Assembly (NCBI RefSeq): GCF_000003855.2
Contig: NW_003101681.1
Span: 2,859,893-2,923,892, forward strand
Length of the DNA stretch: 64,000 bases
Reading direction: 5' to 3'
Source of the DNA: Blastomyces gilchristii SLH14081
Taxonomy: Eukaryota > Ascomycota > Eurotiomycetes > Onygenales > Ajellomycetaceae
Positions 44,357-59,006 of this stretch are shown in pieces (within the stretch, counting starts at the first letter, position 1; every line of letters begins with the position of its first letter). A model generated the notes under the pieces. That model searched no databases, was not told where the DNA came from, and was given only the letters and a program-made list of their open reading frames with translations. Position numbers and translations under genes: made by a program.

Positions 44357-47300
44357 TCTGATAGCATGTCTAAAAATCAGTGAGAAGTGCAGGCTTCTTC
44401 AGAGTGTGATAATTTCATCTATAAAGTAATTCATAGTTATTATATCAGTGTGATTCTAAAATATCTCAAAAGATAGTGTATGAAGAAGCAGTGAGCAGAA
44501 CAGCATTCAATTGATACTACTCTGCTTATTAGAAGAAAACTTCACACTCAGATGAATATCATGTATATGAACAGATAAGATGTGAGAAAGAGAATATAAG
44601 TAGTGAATCAGATTCAAAGAAGACTACTCTCTACTCAGAAGAATAAAAGAGAAGTAATCATCATCAGAGTTGTATAATAATAATAGAAAACAGAAAATAG
44701 AAATTATATAACAATATAATTATATAATAATATAATAATATAACAATATAATGATAGATATCATATAATCAATAAGAAATCACTGAAATGAATATCTTCT
44801 CTAGTTAATACAAACACTCTTCTCTGCTATTTGTATCAGAAGATATGTAGAATCTCTCAGAGAGTTTACTTAAAGCAGTAAGAAAAACAGCTGAGACTGC
44901 TGAATCAGAAGCAAAACTCTGTATATATATGAGAATTCTAAATGAGATTGAGATCTTATGTGTGTAGTGACAGACTGAGATAAAAGCTAAGCAATAATTA
45001 ATATTCACTGCAGATCAAGTATTCACTATGAAGAGCTTCACTGACATAATTACTATCATTAATAAGAATAGAGAAAATCAGGTTGTAGATCTGCAGTGAG
45101 AAATTGAATGTTTACACAGACAGATAACTGTGCTGAATCTGAAGATCTTATCATGATTGTTTATAATCTCTTTAGAAGTGTATATATTATCTGAGACTGC
45201 TGTACAGAATGAGAATCTGAACATGAAATATATCAAGCTAAGAGATCTACTGAATTTATCTCAATATCTTAAGAGCTGAAATGTTAATGTATAGAGAACA
45301 CTTGAGTAAGAATTAAGAGATAACTGTAAAGATGTTAGTAAATACAGAAGCTTCTATATAATATATTAATAATTATATAATCTGAAGACTAAAAGAGATT
45401 TGCTGAGTAAAGAATCCCTGATATATAAGATTGTCTGATAACTGATATTTAGTATTATCTACAAGAGTAAGAGTTCTCTTACACTTTGAAGAATAATCTT
45501 ACTATATTTAAGTGTGAGAGCTGCAGAATATGAAATATAATCTTATTTTCAGACTTAATTGATTTTAAAGATTCAATCTGCAGATTCAATGATGTACATA
45601 TTATATACAGTTAACTGATAGAAAGAAAACAGTTCATATAATTCTATTAACTGATATGAGAAGAACATTTCACATCTCTGATATAGAAGAATTAAATCTG
45701 CTTATATATTAATAAGTAAAGAGAATAATTTATAGAACCTCATCTGAAAGCATTCTGTATATCATACAGGACTCAGAAGTGAAGAAAACCAAGATAAAGA
45801 ATATATAGAAGAACAAGTGTATAAAGAAACTTCTGAAGAAGTATAAGAAGATCTTTCAAACAGATCTTTCACTGAAATTACTGCTGAAATAAGAATTTGT
45901 ACATGATTATTATTATTATTATTATTATTCTTCAATTATAGATGTATGCAGTCAGAGACTATGATATCTATCTGAGAACTAAAAGTTCTCAGGGTTTTTC
46001 CTATATCTATAAAGTTAACTATTATATATTCATCAATTTCAGATATACAAAATCAGAAAATTTCAGCTCAGAATATAAAAACTGTTTACAAATTGCAGTG
46101 TTTTAACATCTTCTGATACTTTGAAATCATTTGACAATATCATGACAAAAGAAAAGAGAACACAGTCTTAAAGATAGACATATTAAATAGATAGATAGAA
46201 AAGAATAGAAAGAAAAAAGTAAAGTAAAATAAAGAGAGACTGTAATGAAACAAATTATCAAAAGATAGTATATAGGTGTTTTAACAGACTATATCTGATT
46301 AATTTCCTTCTCTTCATATTCAGATATTTCCGAATTCAGTTATTTTCTTATCACTGCTTGAGTTTCTGATAGAAAGTCTATTAAGTATTTAATTCCTGTC
46401 TCAGTTGAGAATAAGAATCTCAGATTTAATTGATTTAGATTATACTTCTCTTTCAATCTGACTCTGAGACTATTGTATAATGCACAGTGTATTACAATAT
46501 ACTCAGAATTCTCATTTACATTGCAGAATGAGTATTCTATTAAATCAAATCTATCATTAAATCTTTATATATAAGATTTAAAATAGTCATGTTCTAGTTT
46601 TAGCTGTATTATAGATGAGAATATTTTCTTTTTACATTTAATTAAACAAGATTTTCACTTGAATTTTGTTTCAAATCTTGAATAATATATACTCTTCTTT
46701 TATTTCTATCAGCTTTCATTTCACTTATCTAAACAAGATTCTTTTATTTTTCTCTTTGTAAAAGATCAGAATTCAATTTTTTGAATAGATCTGCTTAGTT
46801 CTGAATCTTTTTTTACAGCTGAATCAGCCAATTCATTATCATGAATATTTATATAAGCAGAAACTCAGTGTAGATAAATTATCAGCTTTAATATTATTCT
46901 CTTTTGAATTTTTAAAACAGAGTTTAAGATCAGTTCAAGATTCATTTAATTATTATAAATCTGACTATTTCTAAGTCTTTTTAAAGCAGCTTGATTATCA
47001 AAGAATATTTATATCTCTTTCAAACTATTTTCTCTTTTATAAGATTTTATTTTAATAAGTTTAAAAGCTTTCACTATTGTAAATAGTTCAGTGTCAAAGA
47101 CTTCAGATTCACAGTCTAAATTTCAGAAATCTGAGATAAAATTAATATTATCTTCAGTATAAGTAATGTCTGTATCTAATATATTTAAATTCTCATTTTT
47201 TAAGTCATCTGAATAAATCAGAATAGAGTCTTTTATATTAATTGTAGAAATTCTCTTTAAATACTGTTCATATTCTTTCTCTTTAGATAGTTCACTTATT

Positions 47301-47951
47301 TATAAGTCTATAAGAGATTCAAGCTTTTCTCTTTATAAAGATAACTTCTCATAAGCAACTTTTTCAACATTTAAAGAAGAAAATTGATTTTTAATCAATG
47401 AGTATAGTTTGTACAGTTTAGAAGGCATTTTCTTTGAAGAATTATTTTCATTTCAATTAAGAAATCTATTTCAATTCAGTTCATTTTCAGAGTTAATTAA
47501 TGAAAATGAAGAAGAGACTCTTTCTCTGATTATATAATTTAACCTCATCTTTATAACTCTCAGAGCATATCTTATACAGGTCTTTTCAAACTATGAGTAC
47601 TAGCTACCCGCAGAATGCACCTTAAGCTAATTATATTTAATTCTCTATAATTAACTGACTATCATGTCTGTCCTCTCGGGCCAGTCACTAATTTCCAGGG
47701 GCATTAGTTAGTAACTGTCACTACTTACTTGATAATGTACAGATCAAGCTTCCGGTTGCTGATCTCAGTCTTATTAGATTCTCATAGACCTATCAATCAG
47801 CTGTTGTGACCTCATTCTGTGTTAGAGACTAATCATAGACTTGATGACTGCAGTTCTCTCTGCTAGTATTAGGGCTTGACAGTGAGCTTGCAGACTCTAG
47901 CCTATCAGAGTACTCTGTCTAGAGCCTAGATACATGTCTAGACCTGCTAGT

Positions 47952-47974
47952 AGAATGATTTTCAAAATCATTCT
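47952..47974. repeat. Perfect 23-bp palindrome in the retroposon head
   Basis: AGAATGATTTT and AAAATCATTCT are exact reverse complements separated by one C. It lies in the unexplained body between the tRNA head and the LINE part and could form a hairpin in the RNA. Confidence 0.85.
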
Positions 47975-48259
47975 CTGTATTTGAGAGAGAGCTAGGCTCT
48001 GATGTCAGTTCTAATTAGAGACTTACTTAAGTAGTGTATAATTACTACATTAGGCTTGACTCTATATTGTTAGAATCTTGACAGATGCACAGTAGAATAG
48101 TGAGACATTGACATCTTATATCAGCTCTGATGAGTGTTTACAGAATCTCACTTAACTAGTGACTTGACTTACAGTAGAGAGTTCTACCCCGCACCAAGCC
48201 TTACTAACTAGGCTCAGCCTCTATTACATGAGGGCTTTCATGGGTAAGAAGTGACAGAT

Positions 48260-48339
48260 ATCAGCAGTGAAATTCGAACTCATGCATCTCTAATGTGTGC
48301 GGCCTTGATTACCAGTCTTATCAACTGGGCCACGCTGGC
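48260..48339 (-). tRNA. Degenerate tRNA-like head of the chimeric retroposon
   Basis: The minus strand reads GCCAGCGTGGCCCAGTTGAT with an A-box (TGGCCCAGTTG), a long variable region and a B-box-like GAGTTCGAATTTC. The acceptor (GCCAGCG/TGCTGAT) and T-stem (ATGAG/TTCAC) pair imperfectly, with mismatches explained by C-to-T or G-to-A. The 80-nt length again suggests a long-variable-arm tRNA. It differs from the tRNA head at 10857-10942, so a different tRNA was captured. It is not expected to be a functional tRNA gene. Confidence 0.5.
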
Positions 48340-48894
48340 ATTTGTACATGAGATTGACACAGAGGACACAAAATCATGCAATTAAAATGTATACTCTCCG
48401 TTATAAACACATCTTGAAGAACAGAAGTATCAGATCACAGATCTTCTAGAATATAATCTTATACAACTCTTATTAAGTACATGAAACTTCTCAGTTCTAT
48501 TTGTGCAAAAGATGAATGAAGAGTAGTGAATGTATATCAATTATTAAGTACTTAATAAGCTTACAATCAAGAAAAAATACTCATTGTCACAGATTTAACA
48601 ATAGTTAGATACAGTCAAAAACCTCTGATATCTATCAAAGATTAATCTTCTCTCAGAATATTAATAGATCTGTGTAGATAAACTGTCAGCACTGTGAACT
48701 ATGTTTAATATACAATGAAGAAAGTTTGAATTTCTGATAATATTATTCAGTCTGATAAATGCATCTGTTATCTTTTAAATAATGATGAATACAATTCTTT
48801 ATAAACAGAATGAAATCTTATATCTTATATATCTGAATAATATTCTAGTCTTCTTAAACTCATACAATAAACATCTGAAGTATCTTAATAAAGT

Positions 48895-49164
48895 TGTGAC
48901 GGGCTGCGCCCGATCAATTATATAGACTATTTCATTACACTTCACAGATTCCGCTGAAAGCTCCGATTCTCGGTCACTGACCCTTCACTGAAAAACTTAT
49001 GAAATTTCTATTCTTCTGCTCTGAAGCTTTATTATATACACATATAAATATTCACTCTGATCACTGATTCTCACACTTTCTCTTTCTTTTCTTCTCTAAT
49101 GTTTTTCACTTTGTTATATAAGACCTATATATTATACTGATCTATTCAGTGTAGGTCTCTTACA
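48895..49164 (+). repeat. 5' LTR of inner Gypsy-1
   Basis: TGTGACGGGC to CTCTTACA, 270 bp. The first 110 bp keep CG/CC/GG (GACGGGCTGCGCCCGATC; TTCCGCTGAAAGCTCCGATT), while the equivalent of the 3' LTR reads GATGAGCTGCATCTGATC. Downstream parts of both LTRs are mutated. Confidence 0.88.
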
Positions 49165-52100
49165 CTTGACAAATATTCATCATCTTCTTATTAGAAATGA
49201 TTATTCATCTATTATCTTCTCATTAGAAATGATTATCTATCAAGATATTCAAACATGTAACAATGCATAAGAAACAGAGAAATAGTTAAACAGTTAAGTG
49301 AACACTGAGTTCTCAGATAGAAGCTTGCTCATCAGTCACTCTGACTCTGTAACAAGATCTTACAAAGAGAATGTCAGTGAAAGACTCAAGGGTTCTGACA
49401 CTACAGATATATAAGATATTTATATGATTACACTTCTTTCAATTTCACAGATATTTCACATCTGATAAATGATATAATCATGTCTAATGATAATATGAGA
49501 GAAATCTCAAACATGAGTATGAAAGTGATATCACAGTGACTCTAAGCAATGTTGAAATTACAACAGCAATAGATAGCTGATATGCATGCAACTTAACAAC
49601 TTTAATACAAGAAAATTCAATGATTAACTTAACAAGAAACTTATACAATTTCAACATCTACAGAATTGAAAACAAAAGTGCTGAAAGAACACTTAAATGC
49701 TTCTGCATATTTTGATACTTCTGATCTCACTTTCTACTCATCATGAAGAATGAAAATGCTTATGAAACTGAGTATGAATGAAGATATCATTGATTTACTA
49801 ATCAATCAAGGTTGATATATCAATGAATAATTGAAGAATCACATGAAACAGAAGTTCTATTCATGAATGAAAGCATGTGAATCAGTGTTGTCAATGTCTG
49901 ATAATATTATTAAATATCTTGATATTCTGTTCTGAGACACTATTATATAACAGAAGATGTTAGATTGATTACAGAGTATCTGACAGAGAAACACTTCTCT
50001 TACAACATTCATTCCTGACTTTGACATCAAGATCTTAGAAGCAGATGATCAATCTTGAGAGAATTGAATGAAGATTAGTATGCTCAAGAAGACATTAACT
50101 TTTGAACTCTTACAGACTCTTATAAGTGTAAATAAAGACTCAACTTATGAAGGCTTCTGCACACAGCTCTGAACATTGAACAACTGTCTTATCAAGCTCA
50201 AGAGTATACAGAATAGTGATAGAAGATGTTATATTCACACACCTGTGCTGAGAAATAACTCAGTGACTCATATATCTGTACTGAGAAATAACAACAATGA
50301 TACAGATACTATGAACTGAGTAGACTTGAATGTCTATATATAAGCAAGAGTCTCTGTCATTCAAACAGGCTTCTGAGTTCCTGAGATCATCTCTGAAGAA
50401 GTTGCTGATTGATGTCAATGAGAAGTATGTATCAACTGTAATCAATCAGAACACATTGCTTTCAACTGCTAATCAACCTACATGCCTTCTCACTCAAGAG
50501 AAAGATTAGTGTCTTCTCACTTGAATAATGAATCAGTGTCTGTCCATGTCAACCACATTGCATTGAAAGAAGATTCAGAAGATAACTATGAGAATGCTCT
50601 GATGAAACAGAGAAAAGATTAGCTTCTGTTCAAATTTATAAACAGAAGCTTGAAGAGATCAGACAATAATAATTTGAAGAGAAAATGATAATAAATGTAA
50701 TTCTTGTATCTACTGTGATAGATAACATGTATAATATGAAAGTCATGATAGACAGTGATCTATGCTATTATACAATAATTAAATCTTCAGTTGTAAGATA
50801 TTATAATCTTCAGTGTATCTTCTTATCAAAACCTCAACTTCTTGCAGGATTTGATGATTCAAATGACATTTACACTCATTACATGATGAAACTAAACATA
50901 GTTATCAGAGAATATCAATGTGAAGATGTCTATGTATATGAAGTTGATAATCTTGATTATAATCTTATATTAGAACTTGTCTGACTATCTGAACAAGGCA
51001 TCTTACTGAATACTTGAAACAGAAGCTTAATATTCTCTAATAATAATAGAATTCACAAAGATGACATTCACAAAACCATGAATCTGACACAGATCTCTGT
51101 CAATGCATATAAAATACTCTGAAAAAGAAGTTACTGACAGAATTGCTGACAAGATCACTGATAATAGAATCATGTGATAATCTACTTTATTAGTCTGACT
51201 GATATTAAAAAGACTCTAGAAAAGTTATTCTGTGTCATAATAACAGATTCTTGTATAAAACTCTCTTAATAATATCATGAATATCTAGATGTCTTCTGAC
51301 AAGATAATATTATAAACATACTCTTCTTACAAGACTTAGAAGTGAATCACAGCATCAAGGTAGAAAAGAAGATTGATAAAGACTCTGAATTATTATAAGA
51401 CCTTCTTTATAACATGTTCTGAGATGAACTTCTTCTTCTTTGAAAGACACTCAATGATCTGTTAAATAAAGAATTCATACATATTAGTAACTCTTTCACT
51501 GCAGTCTCTATTCTCTTTGCAAAGAAATCAGGTGAAGCACTCTGATTCTGCATGAACTATTGAGAACTGAACAGATTGACAAAGAAGAATCATTATTCTT
51601 TATCTCTTATCAATGAAACTCTAGCTTACATTGAACAAGCTCAATAATTTATAAAGTTAGATATTATCACTGTGTTTCATAAGATCTGCATCACTGAAGA
51701 AGATGAGTGGCTTACAGCATTCTCAACATGATATAATCTCTTTAAATGAGTAGTCACACTCTTCAGACTGACTAACACTCTCAGTACATTTCAGAAGTAT
51801 ATTAACTGAACACTCTGAGATTTTCTTGATAAATTCATATCTGTAAATCTTGATAACATTCTCATCTTCACTGATGAGTTCAAGAAAGAATATCAAGAAT
51901 ATGTATGAAAGATATTATAATAACTACAGAAAGCAGAACTACTGATAGACATAGATACATATAATTTTGAGATTAAAAGTATAAAATATCTAGACTTTAT
52001 TATAGAAGCTGATAAGAGAATTCAAATGAATTCTGAGAAGATCTCTGCTATTCTTGAATGAGAGGCCCTGTGCACTGTGAAAGATGTATAAAGCTTCATC

Positions 52101-54329
52101 AGATTCTCTAACTTCTATTGATGATTTATACAGAACTTCTCAGATATTATAAGATCACTGGCAGAACTCACTAAGAAAGACTCAGTATTTCAATAATCAG
52201 TGAACACTGAAGCTGCATTTATACAAATAAAGAAGATATTCATTAATACCTCTCTGCTGATAAGATTCAATTCTGATTATAAGATAGTTGTTGAAGCTGA
52301 TTTCTCTGACTATATCACAGAAGAAGCTATATTGCAATATAATGATAAAGATATCTTACAATCATACATCTTTATATCTAAGAAACTGAGTCTCACTGAA
52401 TGCAATTATAAGATCTATGATAAGAAACTTCTCACAATTATACACTATCTAGAAGAATGAGACTCTGAACTTCAAAGTGTCTCTGAATTTAAGATAATCA
52501 CGAATCATAAGAATCTCAAGCATTTCATCACTATATATAAACTCACTGAATAACAGATGTGATGATCTGAGTTCTTAAGCTGCTTTCATTTTACAATACA
52601 CTACTGTTCTGGCAGTCAGATCTTGATGACAGATACTCTCTTATAATAAGAGTAAGATATGTCTTTCAATGTAACAGACACCTGTTGAATGAACTGAGAA
52701 CATCAGCTCTTAAATCTGAAGATATTGATTAATTCAGATGAAATAACTCATGACACTATATACACTTCTCTGATTAGAACACTCTCTCTCTAAACTGACA
52801 CTGACACTGATATCTTCACTTCTTCTACACTGAATAAATTGTGATATATAACAGCTCAAACTGATGAACTTCTCTAAGCACTCATTAAAGCAGTATGTCA
52901 AGAAATATCTCAATTCCTCTCAGAACTATGTATAAGAACTGACATCTCAGAATACTTAATTAATGATAATAACACTGTATAATTCTGCAAACAATGTTAA
53001 GTCTCTCATTCCAAATTCTTATGCACTCAGATAATGCAAGAGATGCATGATTCTTGTATAATAAGTCATTCAAATTATAAATAACTGTATTGAATGATCT
53101 CTTGAGAGTTCTACTGACCTGAGATATTGAACAGTATCAGATGTTTTATCTGAAACTGTAACTATTGTTTCTCTGTTATCTTGTGAAAGAGCTGTAGAAA
53201 AGACCTGCTGAAACTGCTTGATATCTCTGATAGAATCTGATAAGATGTGATAATTGACTTTGCTGTTGATCTCTCTAAGAGTAAGAATTATAGAAACATT
53301 CTTGTCATTGTGAACTGATTAAGCAAGAGTGTAATATTGAAACCTTGTAATAAGATGAATACTGAACAAGTTATCAAAGCTTTTCTACAGAGTCTGTTCT
53401 ATTGAATACATGAATTGCTGAGATTCATAGTATTGAATCAGAGCTGTCAATTTGTAAGTACTCTCTGAACAAGAATCTGTTGAGTTCTTAAGATTATACA
53501 CTGTTTGTCAACTGTCTATCACTCTGAGACTAATGATGCATCAGAATGAATAATTCAGACTGTAAAGAATTATCTTTGTAAGTTCTGTAATCACTTATAA
53601 GATGATTGACATGATCTTCTTCTACATGCAGAGGTCACTATCAATGATCAAGATGCTGTCTCAACAGATGTAAGCCTGTTCTTTCTTACATACAGTTATC
53701 TCATGAAAGTGTTGAATCTTCTAGAGATCACACAGTTCACACTGAACCTCTGCAGTTCAATTCAGATTGCTGATAATATAGTAATAAAGCTCTGAGATGC
53801 CTGTGACTGAGCAGAAGCCTTTATGACAAGTACTAAACAAGATTAAGAGAACTGAATCAATGTTCACTGAGACTTTGCTGAGCAATATAAGATAGAAGAT
53901 CTGATATAATTGAATCTTAAGAATATATGAATCACACACTCATCTCACACACTGAATTACTATTATATAAAGTATGAAGTTATAGAAGTTCTAGACAGTC
54001 ACAACTATTATCTTAACACATTATCAGAGATTCATGATGTCTTTTATATAAGCTTGCTTCATCACACTGTCACTGATTCATTCCCTTTTCAACTGACTTC
54101 TGACTGACAGCTGCCAGGAATCACAGAAGAAGATAATGAACTTGAATGAGAGATTGAAGATATTCTTGATAAGAGACCCTGCAGCCGCAGCTGACACTAT
54201 CTTGTGAAATGAGTTGACTATAATTGCGTGACCTGAACTCTGAGCTCTGTGTTATCTGAGACAGCAGCTCTTGACTGATGAGAACTACACACCTGTGACT
54301 CTATATCACTTCTGAAAAGAAGAGACTAA

Positions 54330-54599
54330 TGTGATGAGCTGCATCTGATCAATTGTATAGACTATTTCATTACACTTTACAGATTTCACTGAAAGCTTCA
54401 ATTCTCAGTCACTGATTCTCAGCTGAAAAACTGATGAAATTTCTATTCTTCTGCTCTGAAGCTTTACTATGTACACATATAAATATTCACTCTGATTGCT
54501 GATTTCTGCACTTTCTCTTTCTTTTCTTCTCTAACATTTTTCACTTTGTTATATAAGACCTATATATTATACCGATCTATTCAGCGTAGACTTCTTACA
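54330..54599 (+). repeat. 3' LTR of inner Gypsy-1
   Basis: TGTGATGAGC to CTTCTTACA, exactly 270 bp like the 5' LTR, preceded by a purine-rich tract (TGAAAAGAAGAGAC). Confidence 0.88.
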
Positions 54600-55040
54600 G
54601 AAGTGCTTATAACTCTGACAGATAATAAGCTCTATATTAAATCAACAAAGTGTGTGTTTGAAATAGAAGAGTTAAAGTTTGTAGAACATGTAGTAAGTGA
54701 TAACTGTATACATCTCATTCTGAACAAATTGAATGTTATAGCAAATTGACTGTGGCTGAGAAATGCATATTATGTATAACAGGTTCTTGAGTTAATCTCA
54801 TATTACTACAGATTCATTAAGAATTTCATATAAATATCTGCATCACTCTCAGATCTCTTAAGAGAAATAGATATAAATCTGTGAAAGAAGAAGTTTCATT
54901 TAATTATCTGAAATACTATGTGTGAAGAGGTCTTTCTCACACTGAGAAAATATATAATAATATTCTCAGTGCTTATTCAATCAGATTGTGATAAATCTTT
55001 CTATATTGAGATGAATGCATCTGAATGAGCTATCAGAGAC

Positions 55041-55546
55041 TAGACTGGCCGCCGGGACCATGAATTTCACATTTGGTCTCATTTGGTCTGGTCTCATACA
55101 TTTCTTGGCGTGAATCCCGCTGGGACTGGCTATCAAAAAAACAGGTAAAGTGACTATATATCAGATCTTAAAATGAAACCATGACTTGAAAAAAATGAGA
55201 AAGTGGTTTCATTTGATCCCATTTAGTCCCATTCTTGGCATAAAGTTACTATTTTTAGACATTTTAAGGTTTTTTTTAGACTATTTTTAATTTTTTAAAA
55301 AGTAATGCTTTTTGATAACACTCAAATGAGATTTAAAGTCATTTAAAGCAATAAAAATAATTTAAATTGAGAAGTGGAAATCATGGTCCCATTTGAAAAA
55401 TGTGACAAGAGTAGACAGTAAGTCTCACTGGGACAGTATGAGACTACTATCTAATGTTAAAACCGTGTAATGGGATCAGTCGAATTGGTAATGAGACTAT
55501 CAAAAAATCTGGTCCTGGTCTCAGACACGGTCACACGGTCAGTCTA
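55041..55546 (+). mobile_element. 506-bp MITE, copy 2 (least mutated)
   Basis: TAGACTGGCCGCCGGGACC to CACGGTCAGTCTA, with the perfect 8-bp duplication TCAGAGAC (55033-55040 and 55547-55554). It is inserted into the RNase H region of Gypsy-2. It keeps most CG, CC and GG sites in its ends, so it is younger than its host element. Confidence 0.9.
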
Positions 55547-58500
55547 TCAGAGACACTCTTCTGCAGATGAGTAAGAACAGCAAGCTGCATCTGACAATAT
55601 ATAATAGTAGAAAACTATTGAGCACTGAGCTTAATTACTCAGTGTATGAAAAGAAATTGCTAGCAATTAAGCATATACTGATGTTATGAGATAGATATAT
55701 TAATAACAGATATACAATAACAGTGATCACAGATCACAAAAGTCTTATCTATTCATAATTGACAATGAAACCTTTTAAATACTTAGTATATTAAATCTCA
55801 GAGTTTCAAGTGTACAATCTTCATATTAAATACTGAAAGAAATTGAATGCTGTAATACTTGATACAATCAGTTGTAGACTTAATTTCATGAGTGAGAATT
55901 CTGTGAATCAGATATGAGAGAAGTTCACATTAAACACACTGAGAGAATGTAAGAAATCAGAATGAGTGAATACAATAATCTCTTTCTTAGAGAACAGTAA
56001 GATATCAGATAATAAGTATCTTATAAAAGTGATAGAAGAGATGCTTCTGAACTTCAAGCTGAGAAAATTGAAAAATAATGATATACTTTACTATGATTTA
56101 GAATATACAGAAGCTCTCTATCTGAAACATTTATTTAGACATGACTTGATGACTTAAATGCACAAGGAATTCAGTCACTTAGAAAGCTCTGAACTCATAA
56201 GTGTACTTAAATCAAGAGTATACTGATGAAGCATGACTGAGAACATTTAGATGTACACTCACAAGTGTTCAAATTGTCAGATTGCAAAGATATCTAAGAG
56301 AGGGTTAGAACATGAGAAAGTACAACATCAGATGAAATGTACAATACAATTATTTAGATGATGAGAGATGAATCTCATAGACATACTGTCATGAATGTTA
56401 AATGAAAATCATTGAATAATCACTGCTATTGACTACACTACTGACTGATCAGTTGTGAAAGCAGTTTCAGAGATGATAGAGAAGATAGTGACAAAGTGTC
56501 TACACAATAAGATCTATGTTAACTATAGAATGCTGCATGAGATTCTAACTGATAACAGTGTAAATCTCATAGAAGAAGTGATAAGACATTTCATAAGTCA
56601 GTTATAGACAAGATATTATAGAATAACATTATATTATTCACAGATAAATAGAAAGATGAAACACTTGAATGAAATTCTAAGTAATATACTGATGAAATAT
56701 TTAGTGAGTAAGTCTATGAGATTATGAGATGAATATCTCAGTCAGATGCTATTAGTCACATGAATTCAGCAGTATACAGTCTTTAAGTATTTATCATTCT
56801 ATCTGTTGTATGAATTGCATCTGCACATTCTGAAGAATGCTTCAGAAAAGATAAGAAAGAGAACAACAGTTACAGACACAACAGTTGTGAATGCAGCAGT
56901 CACAGATGCAGAATCAAGATTGAAAGAAATCAGTCATACATATATAAAAGCTAATAAGTTACTTCTGAATCAAGCAATTCAATCAAAAAGAATATGAGAC
57001 TCACTAGTTAAGAAATCAAGTCTTAAGATGAAAATGTAAGTTCTCATATATAATGAGAGTTCTGAGAAGTTTTAATCTAGATGATTTGAGTTATATAAAA
57101 TACTTAAATCACATTCTCTGAGAATATATGCATTGAAAGAATCAAAGAAACAGATGTTATACAACTTAATAAATAATTCATATCTTATAAAGATAAAGAT
57201 ATAAGATCTGAGCAGATTATAATTATCTACAGCATCATTATCAGTGTTGAAAAAAAAGAGACTTATAATTGAAAAGTCTTGCGAAGTAAGAGAAATTATA
57301 GATACTTATGAATCAGATAATCTCACTTATTTTAATCTTTTCATAATTATAAGAAAAGAACAAGAAGTAATAAAGAAATCAGATGAATCTTCCACTTCAA
57401 TAAGTGATAAGACTGTAGCTGATCATATAATAACACACTGCAGACAGCAGATGCAATGCAGTAAAGAGTAGTCTCAGAGCAGCAGACTTACACATGAGTC
57501 AGATTACAGAAGAAAAAGAAATTCAGAGTTGAATTTAACTGTTTATACTAGTTTAATTACAGGGATAACAGAGAATGAAGCATCTGAAACATCTGCAGAT
57601 GCATGAGATTAAGTCATATTAACTTCTGAGAATGCTCAGAGATCAGATGAGATTAGTTTTAATAAGCTGCTCACTATAGTGATCTAAGTGAGTGAAGAGA
57701 GACAGTATAATGTATAAGACAAAATTATAAGAGATGAAAGCTGCTGAATCTAGTCACTGAACACTGTACTATATAAAAGTTATGTAAGAGTAGTGACTAG
57801 CAGATAAAAGAAAAGCATAAGAAAAGAAAAGAAATAATGAATTAATCATCAACTATAAGAGTCAGCTATAAAAGATAAATGTTATTATATATATCTCATT
57901 CATTTTTATACATCACATATTTAATCTATTTTCAACATCACATTATCTGAAAAATGTCAAAAATAAAGAAAATCTCAAAACTCAAGATTTGTAAGAAATT
58001 TAAGAGCTGTAAGTCACTCTTACAATAACATTATATATGTCTTTAATTCCTCTATCACTCTGTGTACAACATTAATGTTATTCATCACAAGATTAACTGA
58101 AATGTCAATATAGAAATGCATACACATATGTGTAGAAAAATTGAAGAAGAGTGCAGAACCTGCAGTATCAGAAGTCAGAACAGAGAGAACAGAGATGAGA
58201 GAAACTGAAGAAGAAGATATAGAACTGAATAAATGACAGCAGAAGTTATCTGAGACTGAATGCTTATAATTCAGTGTATGCATAATCTTTCTCACAATGA
58301 AGAGAGAGGAAACAATGAAAGAAGCTTAAGAATAAAAGAGAGTAGTCTCAGTGACATTATTATCTTCAATTAAAATGATTTCTGATGCTGAAGTAACTAA
58401 GAATCATTATTAGTATATAAAAACTGTAAAATCAGAGATAGAAACAGTTACTGAATAAACACCTGCTGATTCTAGAATTATACATGTAATTACAACATGA

Positions 58501-59006
58501 ATAATGCTTCTTAGAAAGAGAGAGAGAGATACAGAGAAATATAGAAAGCAGAATGCATTGTATAAACAGCTTATTTTCATAATAATATCTCAGATAAGAT
58601 GTATAAGTCTCATGTCTGTGAGTGTAAAAGAGTACAATATCTGTGTTCTTATTTCTGAAAACACAGATATTCTTCATCTGCATCATAAAGTTGAATGACA
58701 AATGTCAGAGAATAGACTGATATAAGTCAATTATCTTGAAGATATTTATCAGAGCAGATGTACTTGCAATATTGAATTTAACAGTGATAAAAAGTTTCTT
58801 GATATCTATAGATATTATGACTTTGTACATAATAAACTTCATAACAATTTTCTCTAGAAAAATTAGTGTTAGAAGAGAAGATGAAAAAGAAAAGACTTAC
58901 ACTCTTAACACTGTTAAGAAGAGAGATAATTCTCTGATATAAATATATAATTACTTCATTATAAATACTTAAAATAAATGTAATAATCAGTGTCTGCAAC
59001 TGAGGT

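Larger units (their letters stand above)
45907..48339 (-). mobile_element. Chimeric retroposon: tRNA head, unique body, LINE 3' half, (AAT)n tail
   Basis: The unit is bounded by a perfect 12-bp duplication ATTTGTACATGA (45895-45906 and 48340-48351), so it moved as one piece. Read on the minus strand it starts exactly at nucleotide 1 of a tRNA-like sequence (48339-48260). About 680 bp of unrecognised, less mutated sequence follow (48259-47580). Then comes the C-terminal part of LINE ORF2 (47570-46250; same family as 1-952, with the INFISDFWNL-like and DNQAALKRL-like blocks), the LINE 3' UTR with its hairpin, and (AAT)n. It sits in Gypsy-2 pol between gag and RT. Confidence 0.75.
48895..54599 (+). 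mobile_element. Complete Gypsy-1 chromovirus (inner copy)
   Basis: 5705 bp with two 270-bp LTRs and a 5-bp duplication (AAAGT at 48890-48894, GAAGT at 54600-54604; one G-to-A). Domains in order on the plus strand: gag 49480-50620 with the knuckle CINCNQSEHIAFNC near 50430; retroviral-type protease near 50690-50990 (VMIDSDL where DSG is expected); RT 51540-52100 (NLDNILIFTDEF for the YLDDIL block); RNase H near 52280-52640; integrase 52900-53900; and a C-terminal chromodomain near 54140-54300 (EIEDILDKR, HYLVKWVDYN), which places it among chromoviruses. Nearly every Trp is TGA. It is inserted into the RT of Gypsy-2. Confidence 0.88.
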
